A stretch of DNA of 11,569 bases from Alphaproteobacteria bacterium (GTDB lineage Bacteria > Pseudomonadota > Alphaproteobacteria > Acetobacterales > Acetobacteraceae), in NCBI GenBank assembly GCA_013298245.1, contig JAAFHD010000053.1, forward strand, positions 1 through 11,569. Reading direction: 5' to 3'. The notes beneath the pieces were generated by a model. That model saw only the letters and a list, made by a program, of their open reading frames with translations. It was not told the origin of the DNA and made no database searches. Positions 1 through 6,659 of this stretch are shown piece by piece (within the stretch, counting starts at the first letter, position 1; each line of letters opens with the position of its first letter). The position numbers and the translations under genes were made by a program.

Positions 1-234
1 CGCACCGAGGATGACGCGTTGGTCAGCACCACCGTGCAGCGGCCGGGCCAGGCGGCGTTCAACCTGGATTGGCGCATCGCCGATGTGGGCGGGCAACCGC
101 GCATCGTGGACTTGATCGCGGAGGGCACTTCGCTGCGGCTGACGCAGCGCAGCGAATTCGCGAGTGTCATCACGCGCGGCGGCGGGCAGGTTGCGGCGCT
201 GATCACGGCGCTGCGCCAGCAGCTCGGGCAGTAG
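1..234 (+). CDS. mlaC: MlaC/Ttg2D-family phospholipid-binding protein, C-terminal fragment
   Basis: The reading frame is open from the first base and ends at TAG (232-234), giving the last 77 residues of a protein whose start lies outside the window. The text resembles the C-terminal part of the MlaC/toluene-tolerance Ttg2D family: a DWRI strand, then IVDLIAEGTSLRLTQRSEF, then a final helix after a GGGQV turn. Known members are periplasmic carriers that move phospholipids between the outer membrane and the inner-membrane MlaFEDB ABC transporter. No signal peptide can be judged because the N-terminus is missing. Its stop codon lies one base from the stop of the convergent IclR gene. Family assignment is fairly sure; the operon partners are not visible. 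Confidence 0.8.
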   Translation, partial: RTEDDALVSTTVQRPGQAAFNLDWRIADVGGQPRIVDLIAEGTSLRLTQRSEFASVITRGGGQVAALITALRQQLGQ

Positions 235-235
235 G

Positions 236-988
236 TCAGGCGCCTTCGGCCTGACGGCCCGTCAGTGAAGCCTCCATCGCATCGCGGGCGGCGCTGAGCG
301 GCCCGAGGCATAGGCGCAGCCCCTCTGCCGGTTTGACGGCGCGCGCCATCCATATCGCGTTGATGCAGCCCAGCAGGCGCTTGCCCTGGCGCAATGGTAC
401 CGCGACCGAACCGGTATGCGCCCAGGGCGTGCCCGGTTCGCGCAGCGCATAGCCGGCGCGGCGGATGCGCGCGAGGCGCGTGCGCAATGCGGGCGTGGCG
501 CCGCCCAATAGCGCCAGCACTTCTTCGCGTTCGCGCGCGGGTGCGAAGGCCAGCCAGCACTCGCCCACTGAACTGCCGATGATGGGGAAAAGGCGGCCCG
601 CCATGCCGCGGTCGATCGAGAAGCGGGCGATGCGATGGGTACTCTCGCGCACCAGCATCTGGGTGCCTTCGCGCGTGGCGAGGTCCGACGGCCAGCCGAT
701 GCGCGCGGTCAGGCCGAACAGCGCGGGGGCGGCGATGGCGCTGATCCACTCCTCGTCCTCGATGCCGTCGGACAGGGTGCGCAGCTTGAGGCGCAGGGTG
801 AAGCGATCGTCGGATGGGCTGCGCGCGATCCAGCCGCCGGCGAGCAGCGTTTCCAGCAGGCGATAGACGCTGGCGCGCGGGATGGAGGTGTCACGCGCGA
901 GGGTCAGCGCCGAAGCGCTGCCATGCCGGTTCAGGGCAGCGAGAAGATCAAGCCCGCGCGCGAAGGCGCGGATGGGGATGGCGCGCAT
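236..988 (-). CDS. IclR-family transcriptional regulator (MhpR-like)
   Basis: This 250-residue protein has the usual IclR length and two-part layout. Residues 6-66 form a winged helix-turn-helix (recognition helix near IPRASVYRLLETL, 37-49), followed by a linker helix and an effector-binding domain (about 85-245). I chose the ATG at 988 because the protein then begins directly at the DNA-binding domain. The open frame continues upstream to 1207, but that part is low-complexity Arg/Ala/Pro text antisense to the monooxygenase gene. The gene is divergent from an aromatic hydroxylase gene, the same arrangement as mhpR/mhpA in E. coli, where MhpR is an IclR-type activator. I infer that it senses an aromatic acid and controls the 1075-4369 operon. 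The palindrome at 994-1010 sits just before its start, so autoregulation is plausible. I see no strong Shine-Dalgarno sequence. Confidence 0.88.
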   Translation of the reverse strand: MRAIPIRAFARGLDLLAALNRHGSASALTLARDTSIPRASVYRLLETLLAGGWIARSPSDDRFTLRLKLRTLSDGIEDEEWISAIAAPALFGLTARIGWPSDLATREGTQMLVRESTHRIARFSIDRGMAGRLFPIIGSSVGECWLAFAPAREREEVLALLGGATPALRTRLARIRRAGYALREPGTPWAHTGSVAVPLRQGKRLLGCINAIWMARAVKPAEGLRLCLGPLSAARDAMEASLTGRQAEGA

Positions 989-993
989 GGATG

Positions 994-1010
994 TGTCCGC
1001 CTGGTGGACA
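994..1010. promoter_or_regulatory. Putative operator for the divergent IclR-type regulator
   Basis: TGTCCGCCTGGTGGACA is a 17-bp palindrome with 8-bp arms (7 of 8 pairs match) around a central T at 1002. It lies 5 bp before the regulator start and 64 bp before the monooxygenase start. IclR proteins bind short palindromes of this kind. From memory, the E. coli MhpR operator is GGTGCACCTGGTGCACA, also 17 bp, and 13 of 17 positions agree in ungapped alignment. The position suits activation of the rightward operon and possible repression of the regulator gene. Binding is inferred. Confidence 0.6.
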
Positions 1011-1062
1011 GATTGCGCGGAAGCTTTGCGCCTGGGCGACCCGCCCTGCAAGTCTGCGCGCC

Positions 1063-1068
1063 GGAGGG
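1063..1068 (+). promoter_or_regulatory. Shine-Dalgarno sequence of the monooxygenase gene
   Basis: GGAGGG is followed by a 6-base spacer and the ATG at 1075. It fixes this start over the longer open frame that reaches back to 814 and runs antisense through the regulator gene. Confidence 0.75.
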
Positions 1069-1074
1069 ATTCGC

Positions 1075-2463
1075 ATGTCCAAGGATGACGTGCTGGTGCT
1101 GGGCCTGGGCCCGGTCGGCGCGACGCTTGCTTTGCTGTTGGCGGCCCATGGCGTGCGCGTGCGCGTGCTGGAGCGCGAGGCCGCGCGCTACCCGCTGCCG
1201 CGCGCACTGCACTTCGATGATGAGGTTATGCGCGTCTTCCAATCCTTGGGCCTGGCGGATGCCATTCTGCCGGCCACGCGCATCTCGCCGGGCATGAAGT
1301 TCGTCGCCCCCGATGGCCGGCTGTTGATGGATTGGTCGCGCCCGCAGGCGCTGGGGCCGCTTGGCTGGCATGTCTCCTATCGCTTCCACCAGCCGGCGTT
1401 GGAGGATGCGCTGCGCGAGGCGCTGGCCGCGCGCGGCATCGCGGTGGAAACCGGCGTGAATGTCACCGAAATCGCGCAGGATGCCGAAGGTGTCACCGCC
1501 GCCGGCCGCCGCGCGCGTTGGCTGGTGGGCTGCGATGGCGCGCGTTCCATCACGCGCGACACCATCGGTGGCGGTTTCGAGGATCTGGGCTTCGCCGAAC
1601 GCTGGCTGGTGGTGGATCTGCTGCTGGCGCGCCCGCGCGATGACCTCGGCGATCATTCGATCCAGTTCTGCGATCCGCGCCGGCCTGCGACCTATGTGCG
1701 CGGCGTGGGCGAGCGTCGGCGCTTCGAGATCACGCTGCATGATGACGAAGCACCCGATGACCGCATGGACCCCGCACTCGCCTGGTCGTTGCTGGACCGC
1801 TGGGTGACGCCCGCGGATGGCACGCTGGAACGCGCGGCCGTCTATACCTTCAACAGCAAGGTCGCGCGGCGTTGGCGCGACAGGCGCGTGTTCATCGCCG
1901 GGGACGCTGCGCATCTGACCCCACCTTTCCTTGGGCAGGGGCTGTGCGCGGGCATCCGTGACGCCGCCAACCTGGCCTGGAAACTGGCGCGCGGCGATGA
2001 TCCGTTGCTCGATACCTACCAGCGTGAACGCGCCCCGCATGTGCGCCAATACATCGAGACGGCGGTGCGCATCGGCGGGCTGATCAACACGCGCGCCATG
2101 GCCGAAGCCCTGGGCACCGACGCGCCGGAGGAACCCGTGCGCATGGCCAGCATCGCGCCTGCCTTGGGTGGTTTCGAGGCACCACTGGGCCGGCCTGTGC
2201 CACAGCCCTGGCTGGCGGACGGCATACGCCTGGATGACCGCGTCGGCCATCGCTGGGCGGTGCTGCTGCGCGATGCGGAATTGCCCGCCGACCGCCTCGC
2301 CGAACAGGGCGCGGTGCTGGTCGCCGACCCGGCGCTGCACGCCTTCCTGGATACGCACAACGCCATCGCAGCACTGGTTCGCCCGGACCGGCAACTTTGC
2401 GCCCTGGCCCGCGACGCCACCGCCATGGCAGGTTTCTCGGCGTTGATGGAGGGACAGCGATGA
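1075..2463 (+). CDS. FAD-dependent aromatic hydroxylase, MhpA-like
   Basis: This 462-residue cytoplasmic flavoprotein belongs to the class A aromatic monooxygenases. It has the N-terminal FAD motif GLGPVG (10-15) with an acidic residue at the end of the second strand (LERE, 33-36), the DG motif in CDGARS (153-158), and the GD motif in FIAGDAAHLTPPFLGQG (273-289) followed by the family-typical RDAANLAWKL. The PRALHFDDE and RRFE stretches resemble 3-(3-hydroxyphenyl)propionate hydroxylase MhpA. The C-terminal part (about 385-460, ending in VRPDRQLCALA) looks like the thioredoxin-like tail of the family. The protein is about 90 residues shorter than my recollection of E. coli MhpA (about 554). 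The expected reaction is NAD(P)H- and O2-dependent ortho-hydroxylation of a phenol to a catechol. The stop overlaps the dioxygenase start (ATGA), so the two are probably translationally coupled. The family is sure; the exact substrate is not. Confidence 0.88.
   Translation: MSKDDVLVLGLGPVGATLALLLAAHGVRVRVLEREAARYPLPRALHFDDEVMRVFQSLGLADAILPATRISPGMKFVAPDGRLLMDWSRPQALGPLGWHVSYRFHQPALEDALREALAARGIAVETGVNVTEIAQDAEGVTAAGRRARWLVGCDGARSITRDTIGGGFEDLGFAERWLVVDLLLARPRDDLGDHSIQFCDPRRPATYVRGVGERRRFEITLHDDEAPDDRMDPALAWSLLDRWVTPADGTLERAAVYTFNSKVARRWRDRRVFIAGDAAHLTPPFLGQGLCAGIRDAANLAWKLARGDDPLLDTYQRERAPHVRQYIETAVRIGGLINTRAMAEALGTDAPEEPVRMASIAPALGGFEAPLGRPVPQPWLADGIRLDDRVGHRWAVLLRDAELPADRLAEQGAVLVADPALHAFLDTHNAIAALVRPDRQLCALARDATAMAGFSALMEGQR
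2448..2453 (+). promoter_or_regulatory. Shine-Dalgarno sequence of the dioxygenase gene
   Basis: GGAGGG lies inside the last codons of the monooxygenase gene, 6 bases before the ATG at 2460. It supports that start over the upstream in-frame ATG at 2397, and it supports translational coupling. Confidence 0.7.
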
Positions 2464-3422
2464 TCCAGGCATTGGGCTATATCGGCGTGCGCGCCACGCA
2501 GCCGGCGGAATGGGACGTCTATGCCGCGAATTTCCTGGGCATGCAGCGCATCGATGCCGGTGGTGGGGCGCGGCATTTCCGCATGGATGATCGCGCGCAA
2601 CGCCTGATCGTGACGCCGGAGGCCGATGACGGCCTGGCCTTCATGGGCTGGGAAGTGGCCGATGCGGCGGCGCTGGATGCGCTGGCCGCGCGGCTGGAAG
2701 CGCACGGCACGCGCGTCTCGCGCGGGCCCGCCGCCGAGCGCCATGTGACGGATGCGATCGTCTTCCATGACCCGCAGGGCAACCGGCTGGAAGCCTTCCA
2801 CGGTGCCCACCAGGCGGACATGCCCTTCGAACCAGGCCGCCCCATCTCGGGCTTCCGCACCGGTGCGCTGGGCATGGGCCATGCCGTGCTGAACGTTGTC
2901 GATGCCAATGCGCTGCTGCCGTTCTATCGGGATGTGCTGGGCTTCCATGTGAGCGATCACTCGCAAAAGCCCTATCCGCTGTATTTCTTCCATGTGAATG
3001 GCCGGCACCATTCCTTCGCGATGATCGGCAGCGGGCGCGTGGGCCTGCACCACTTCATGGTGGAACTCGGCTGCCTGGATGATGTGGGCCAGGGCTATGA
3101 TTTGGCGATGCTGGCGGAAGGGCGCGTGGCCTTCACGCTCGGCCGCCACACCAACGACCACATGACCAGCTTCTACACGCACAGTCCCTCGGGGTTTTTC
3201 GTGGAATATGGCTGGGGCGGGCGGGTGATCGACCCCCAGACATGGCAGCCGCACGAGACGTTTGATGGCCCTTCGCTGTGGGGGCATGACCGGCTGCATC
3301 TGCCGCCCGAACAGCGCGCGCGCATGCGCCAACTCCGATTGGACGCGGCCGCGAAGGGCCTGCGTGAACCCATCCAGGTGGTGGATTGCCCCTGGTTCGT
3401 CAGCTTGAAGGACACGCCATGA
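2460..3422 (+). CDS. Type I extradiol ring-cleavage dioxygenase (VOC superfamily)
   Basis: This 320-residue protein has two VOC (glyoxalase/bleomycin-resistance fold) modules, residues 1-115 and 137-255, the layout of BphC-type catechol dioxygenases. Spacing against BphC as I remember it places the Fe(II) ligands at His141 (GMGHAV), His198 (GLHHFMVEL) and Glu249 (FFVEYGW). The second-shell catalytic residues fall at His183 (GRHHSF), His230 and Tyr239 (TSFYTHSPSG). All appear intact, and only the C-terminal module carries them, as is usual. The expected role is meta-cleavage of the catechol made by the upstream hydroxylase. E. coli MhpB, in contrast, is a type II (LigB-fold) enzyme, so this operon pairs an MhpA-like hydroxylase with the other extradiol class. 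The gene overlaps both neighbours by 4 bp. The substrate could be a 2,3-dihydroxyphenylpropionate-like or biphenyl-type catechol; this is unresolved. Confidence 0.87.
   Translation: MIQALGYIGVRATQPAEWDVYAANFLGMQRIDAGGGARHFRMDDRAQRLIVTPEADDGLAFMGWEVADAAALDALAARLEAHGTRVSRGPAAERHVTDAIVFHDPQGNRLEAFHGAHQADMPFEPGRPISGFRTGALGMGHAVLNVVDANALLPFYRDVLGFHVSDHSQKPYPLYFFHVNGRHHSFAMIGSGRVGLHHFMVELGCLDDVGQGYDLAMLAEGRVAFTLGRHTNDHMTSFYTHSPSGFFVEYGWGGRVIDPQTWQPHETFDGPSLWGHDRLHLPPEQRARMRQLRLDAAAKGLREPIQVVDCPWFVSLKDTP
3407..3412 (+). promoter_or_regulatory. Shine-Dalgarno sequence of the Bug-type receptor gene
   Basis: GAAGGA inside the end of the dioxygenase gene is 6 bases before the ATG at 3419. That start gives a clean signal peptide; the upstream in-frame ATG at 3386 would add eleven residues before it. 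Confidence 0.65.
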
Positions 3423-4369
3423 CCAGACGCCGCGCCTTGCTTGCAGCCCTTGCCGTGCCTGCCATTGCGCAGGCGCAGGACATACCGGGGCGCACCGTCA
3501 CGCTGGTGGTGCCGTTCAGCCCCGGGACGGTGATCGACATCATGGCGCGCGGCTTCGCCGAGCCGTTCCGCCAGGCGCTGGGCGGTGGCGTCAATGTCGT
3601 GGTGGTCAATCGCGATGGCGCGGCGGGATCGATCGCCGGCGGCTTCGTGGCGCAGTCGCGGCCGGACGGCACGGTGATCGGCTTCGGCCCCTCGGGCGGG
3701 CTGACGGTGCAGCCCATTCTGGTGCCGAGCCTGACCTATCGCCTCGACGCCTTCGAACCCGTCTGCCAGACCTTCGAGAACATCTTCGCCCTGGCCGCCG
3801 CACCCAACGCGCCCTTCCGCACCCTGCCCGAGATGATCGAGGCCGCGCGCGCGCGCCCCGAGGCACTGAGCTTCGGCCATGCCGGCAACGGCACCACCGG
3901 CCACCGCATCATCCGCCAGTTCGAGATGCTGGCCGGCATCCGCCTCAATGAGATCGGCTATCGTGGCGGCGGGCAGATGCTGACGGACGCGCAGGCCGGC
4001 ACCATCCCGATGATCGTCACCACCTGGGCCACGCTGCGCAATTCCGGCCTGCGCGTGCTGGCGATCGGCTCGGAGGCGCGGGACCCCGCGATCGGCGCCG
4101 ATGTGCCGACCTTCCGCGAGCTGGGCTTCGACGTGACGTTGCGCGGCTTCGGCGGGCTGTGGGCGCCGCGCGGCCTGGCGCCGGAATTGGCGCAGCGGCT
4201 GGAGGCGGCGTGCCTCGAGGCCACGCGCTCGGAGGGGTATGGCAGCGTGATGCGCAATGCGGCCCAGGTGGTCGCACCGCTGAACGCTGCGGGCTTCAAC
4301 GCGCGGCTGCGGCAGGAACAGCAGGAGGCGCAGGTGCTGCTCGACCGGCTGGGGCTGATACCGCGCTGA
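3419..4369 (+). CDS. Bug/TctC-family tripartite tricarboxylate transporter substrate-binding protein
   Basis: This 316-residue exported protein has the usual length for Bug receptors. The N-terminus MTRRRALLAALAVPAIAQAQ is a short signal peptide with likely cleavage after AQA (residue 19); the arginine cluster could also suit Tat export. Mature-protein hallmarks are VTLVVPFSPGTVIDIMAR (near 27-44), the conserved GNGTTGH turn, the YRGGGQM loop and the C-terminal GLWAPRGLAPELAQRLE. Family members capture carboxylates in the periplasm and hand them to TctAB-type membrane permeases, or act alone in signalling. No permease genes are in the window, so this would be an orphan receptor unless they lie elsewhere. 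The 4-bp overlap with the dioxygenase gene argues that the ligand is the aromatic acid degraded by the operon or a relative of it. The loop sequence VIDI departs from the more common GG-T-D form. Confidence 0.9.
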   Translation: MTRRRALLAALAVPAIAQAQDIPGRTVTLVVPFSPGTVIDIMARGFAEPFRQALGGGVNVVVVNRDGAAGSIAGGFVAQSRPDGTVIGFGPSGGLTVQPILVPSLTYRLDAFEPVCQTFENIFALAAAPNAPFRTLPEMIEAARARPEALSFGHAGNGTTGHRIIRQFEMLAGIRLNEIGYRGGGQMLTDAQAGTIPMIVTTWATLRNSGLRVLAIGSEARDPAIGADVPTFRELGFDVTLRGFGGLWAPRGLAPELAQRLEAACLEATRSEGYGSVMRNAAQVVAPLNAAGFNARLRQEQQEAQVLLDRLGLIPR

Positions 4370-4375
4370 GCGCGG
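4361..4375. terminator. Small GC-only hairpin with the stop codon as its loop
   Basis: CCGCGC, TGA, GCGCGG form a perfect 6-bp stem whose 3-base loop is the stop codon of the receptor gene. It lies between convergent genes (stops at 4369 and 4379) and could slow RNA polymerase in both directions. There is no T-run on either side, so calling it an intrinsic terminator is weak. Confidence 0.3.
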
Positions 4376-4378
4376 GAT

Positions 4379-5398
4379 TCAGCGTCTCGGCGATGCCGCC
4401 TCGACCCATCCCGCGCTGAGCCGCGCCATCGCCACGCGTGCCTCATCGATCAACTGCGTCATGATGTCGCCGATGGGTTCCACGCGTTCGATGAACCCCA
4501 TCGCAGCACCGGCCGACAGCATGCCCGCATCCACATCGCCCTGCGAATAAGCACGGTCGCGCTGGTTCACCCCGCGCGTCAGTTCCGCGAATTGCGCGTA
4601 TTCGGTCATGCCCTGCGCCTCACGCGCACGCACCTCGCGCGCCGTCGCATTGTCCAGCACGCGCCAGGCGCCGCCCAGCGGCGGGTTGGCGCCGAAGCAC
4701 ACCACGCTGTCATCCTCCGACGCCGCGACCAGGCGCGCCTTGTAGTTGTCGTGTGCCGTCACTTCCGCGCCGGCCAGGAACCGCGTGCCGATCATCACCG
4801 CATCCGCGCCCACCGCCAGTGCCGCCACGATCTGCCCACCCGTCCCGATGCCACCACCGATCGCAAACGGTACATGCAACCGCCGCGCCGCCAGGGCACC
4901 CGCAACCATCGCCGGCATGTCGGTATTGGCCCCCGGATGCCCGCCGCATTCCATGCCCACGATCACCACCGCATCCACGCCCAAACGCTGCGCCGTGACC
5001 GCATGGCGCAGCAGCGGCACCTTGTGCAGCACGATACCACCGGCGTCCTTGATGCGGCGGATCAGGTCATCGGCCGGCGCGCGCCCCGCGGTCTCGAAAT
5101 GCCGCACGCCGGCGGCGAGTGCGGCGTCCACATAATCCATCAGCGCCACATCGGTGTGGCGGCTGGTCGAGACATTCACGCCGAAGGGCAGCCCACCCGA
5201 CAGCGCATGGCAACGCGCCAGTTCCGCCTCGAATTCCGGCAATGTCGCGCTGCTGCGGGAGGTGATGAAACCCATGCCGCCCGCGCGCACCACGGCAGCG
5301 ACATAGGGCGCATCGGCCAGCCACATCAGCCCGCCGGCCAGCACCGGATGCGCGATGCCGAAAAGCCGCGTGATGCGCGTGTCGAAGACCGGTGCCAT
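4379..5398 (-). CDS. Nitronate monooxygenase (2-nitropropane dioxygenase family)
   Basis: This 339-residue soluble FMN enzyme has a TIM-barrel layout. The N-terminus FGIAHPVLAGGLMWLADAPYVAAVVRAGGMGFI is typical of the family. The GMECGGHPG motif (148-156) holds His154, the probable general base. The phosphate-binding loop is GGGIGTGGQI (181-190), followed by GADAVMIGTRFL. Known members oxidise alkyl nitronates such as propionate-3-nitronate, and many homologues have no proven substrate. The gene converges on the catabolic operon with 9 bp between stops, so it is not part of that operon. The protease gene lies upstream on the same strand, 87 bp from this start. GAGGGAAG (5407-5414) is a clear ribosome-binding site 8 bases before the ATG. 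Family is sure, physiological role unknown. Confidence 0.9.
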   Translation of the reverse strand: MAPVFDTRITRLFGIAHPVLAGGLMWLADAPYVAAVVRAGGMGFITSRSSATLPEFEAELARCHALSGGLPFGVNVSTSRHTDVALMDYVDAALAAGVRHFETAGRAPADDLIRRIKDAGGIVLHKVPLLRHAVTAQRLGVDAVVIVGMECGGHPGANTDMPAMVAGALAARRLHVPFAIGGGIGTGGQIVAALAVGADAVMIGTRFLAGAEVTAHDNYKARLVAASEDDSVVCFGANPPLGGAWRVLDNATAREVRAREAQGMTEYAQFAELTRGVNQRDRAYSQGDVDAGMLSAGAAMGFIERVEPIGDIMTQLIDEARVAMARLSAGWVEAASPRR

Positions 5399-5406
5399 GG
5401 CGTTTT

Positions 5407-5414
5407 CTTCCCTC
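5407..5414 (-). promoter_or_regulatory. Shine-Dalgarno sequence of the nitronate monooxygenase gene
   Basis: Read on the minus strand, GAGGGAAG is followed by an 8-base spacer and the ATG at 5398. The rest of the 87-bp gap (5399-5485) shows no convincing promoter or terminator. Confidence 0.65.
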
Positions 5415-5485
5415 GTGGGGAGCCTTGCGCGCGTGGCGGGGTTTGTCGATTCCGTCCGCTGATGCGCGGGGTGCGGGTGGCCGCT

Positions 5486-6517
5486 TCAGCGCTCGCAGCG
5501 GATGAACAGCGTCGCGCGGTGGGCGATTTCGCCCACATCCGGCGCGCTGCGTTCAGCACCCTGGCTGGCGACCAGCCGTGGCGTGACCTGCGCGCGTTGC
5601 AGGAAGGTCAGCGCCGCCTCGGATCGGATGGCGAAATTCACATTCTGCGCGATGTCGCCGGTGCGCTGCGCCACGCGCTGCGCGTTCAACTTCGAGACAA
5701 TCACGCCCACCACATTGCCCTGCATGTCCAGCAACGGCCCGCCCGAATTGCCAGGCTGCACCTCGGCGCTGATCTGGATCTGGTTGCGGTTGTCGCCGAT
5801 GCCGGCCAGGCCATTCACCTCGCCGCGCGTCAGCTTGGGGTCGGAGCTGAGCAGCCCGGCCAGCGGGAAGCCATAGGCGATCACGCTCTCGCCGCGCCGC
5901 ACCGCGGGGCCGCTGCGGATGGGCAGGATGGGGCCAGGCAGGCCGGGCACATTCAGCACCGCCAGGTCCAGCTGGGCATCGACGCGCGCGGGCGGTTGGG
6001 CGGCCAGCCAGCGGCCATCGGGCGTGCGCAGGATGACGCGGTTGCAGCCATTGATGACGTGCTCATTCGTCATCACGCGATCGGCCGCGACAATCCAGCC
6101 GGTGCCGGTCGAGACCTGGCGCGCCTGTTGGTTGGGCGGGGCTTGCGGCACGGCAGCGGCGGGCGGCGCTGCCGGGCGGGGGGCGGCGGCGCTGGCCATG
6201 TCGATGGTGCGATTGGCGCAGACATCCTGTTCGCGCAGCACCGCTTCGCGGCCATCGCCCAGCACCAGGCGGAGGTCGAAGCGGCATGCGGCGGGGTCGG
6301 CAGGCACGACGCGGAAGCCGCTGTTGACGGGCAGCGGGCGGCCTGGGGTCAGCAGGGAATTGCCCCAGTCATTGCCCTCGCCGCGCGGGGAGCGCACGGC
6401 GTGCAGGGCGGTGGCTTCAGCGCCGGTGCGGTTGACGATGCGAAAGCCCGGCTGTTCGGGCGCCTGGGCGGAGGCCGGGGCGGCGAGGAGCAGGGCGAGG
6501 AGGAATGCGCGCTTCAT
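5486..6517 (-). CDS. Secreted trypsin-like (S1/HtrA-type) serine protease with extra N-terminal domain
   Basis: This 343-residue exported protein starts with MKRAFLLALLLAAPASAQA, a signal peptide probably cut after residue 19. Residues about 24-107 form a small domain (FRIVNRTG, WGNSLL, ACRFDLRLVLGDG, DVC) with Cys79 and Cys100 able to form a disulphide. I know this pattern from uncharacterised alphaproteobacterial exported proteins and cannot assign a function. A Pro/Ala-rich linker (110-130) follows, then a protease domain with the full catalytic triad: His153 (TNEHV), Asp184 (LDLAVL) and Ser258 (QPGNSGGP). No PDZ domain follows, unlike classical DegP/HtrA. The location is probably periplasmic or extracellular, and the substrate is unknown. 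An in-frame ATG at 6526 would add MPC; I prefer 6517 because it gives the standard signal-peptide n-region. Neither start has a clear Shine-Dalgarno sequence. Confidence 0.85.
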   Translation of the reverse strand: MKRAFLLALLLAAPASAQAPEQPGFRIVNRTGAEATALHAVRSPRGEGNDWGNSLLTPGRPLPVNSGFRVVPADPAACRFDLRLVLGDGREAVLREQDVCANRTIDMASAAAPRPAAPPAAAVPQAPPNQQARQVSTGTGWIVAADRVMTNEHVINGCNRVILRTPDGRWLAAQPPARVDAQLDLAVLNVPGLPGPILPIRSGPAVRRGESVIAYGFPLAGLLSSDPKLTRGEVNGLAGIGDNRNQIQISAEVQPGNSGGPLLDMQGNVVGVIVSKLNAQRVAQRTGDIAQNVNFAIRSEAALTFLQRAQVTPRLVASQGAERSAPDVGEIAHRATLFIRCER

Positions 6518-6574
6518 GCAGGGCATGTGCGACGCGCGGGCGCGCGCGGCAAGGGGCGGCGTTCAGAGCGGGAT

Positions 6575-6601
6575 GCGTTGAGGTGGAAACACCGAAAACG
6601 C
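6575..6601. other. Two-part stem-loop with GAAA tetraloop
   Basis: GCGTT and AACGC enclose GGTG-GAAA-CACC, with GA opposite GAA as the internal loop. On the plus strand the apical loop is a GNRA tetraloop. The element lies in the 137-bp gap between the protease and the GDP-sugar operon. The protease gene is transcribed through it on the minus strand if its promoter is upstream; there the loop reads TTTC. Function is unknown, and the fold could be chance. Confidence 0.3.
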
Positions 6602-6623
6602 TGAATCCAGATCTCAACAACGG

Positions 6624-6659
6624 GCTGAAGCATGCTGCGTGAACGCAGCATGCTTCAGC
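6624..6659 (-). terminator. Perfect 16-bp inverted repeat overlapping the operon's last stop codon
   Basis: GCTGAAGCATGCTGCG (6624-6639) is exactly inverted at 6644-6659 around a 4-base loop (6640-6643). The TGA stop of the GDP-fucose-synthase-like gene (6655-6657) lies inside the stem. The position at the end of the gmd operon and before the protease gene fits a transcription terminator or an mRNA 3'-end stabiliser. After the stem the minus strand reads CCGTTGTTGAGATC, without a real T-run. It is therefore either an imperfect intrinsic terminator or a different kind of palindromic element. Confidence 0.6.

Noticed and set aside
1025..1054. Sigma-70 promoter for the hydroxylase operon
   Set aside because: The best pair (TTGCGC, 17-base spacer, CAAGTC) matches the consensus poorly. 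An activator-dependent promoter is possible but cannot be supported from sequence alone.
989..1207. N-terminal extension of the IclR regulator up to 1207
   Set aside because: The added 73 residues are Arg/Ala/Pro-rich, run opposite the hydroxylase FAD-binding region and precede a normal IclR N-terminus.
931..2472. Long minus-strand open frame of 513 codons opposite the hydroxylase gene
   Set aside because: The translation is rich in His, Gln, Arg and Ala with no recognisable domain. It is the codon-bias shadow of the well-supported plus-strand gene.
2016..3332. Minus-strand open frame of 438 codons opposite the hydroxylase end and the dioxygenase
   Set aside because: Same His/Arg-rich shadow composition, and it spans two genes that have intact active-site motifs on the other strand.
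4592..6604. Plus-strand open frame of 670 codons opposite the nitronate monooxygenase and the protease
   Set aside because: It crosses two genes and an intergenic gap, and its sequence is His/Arg/Gly-rich text without motifs. Absence of stops is expected at this GC content.
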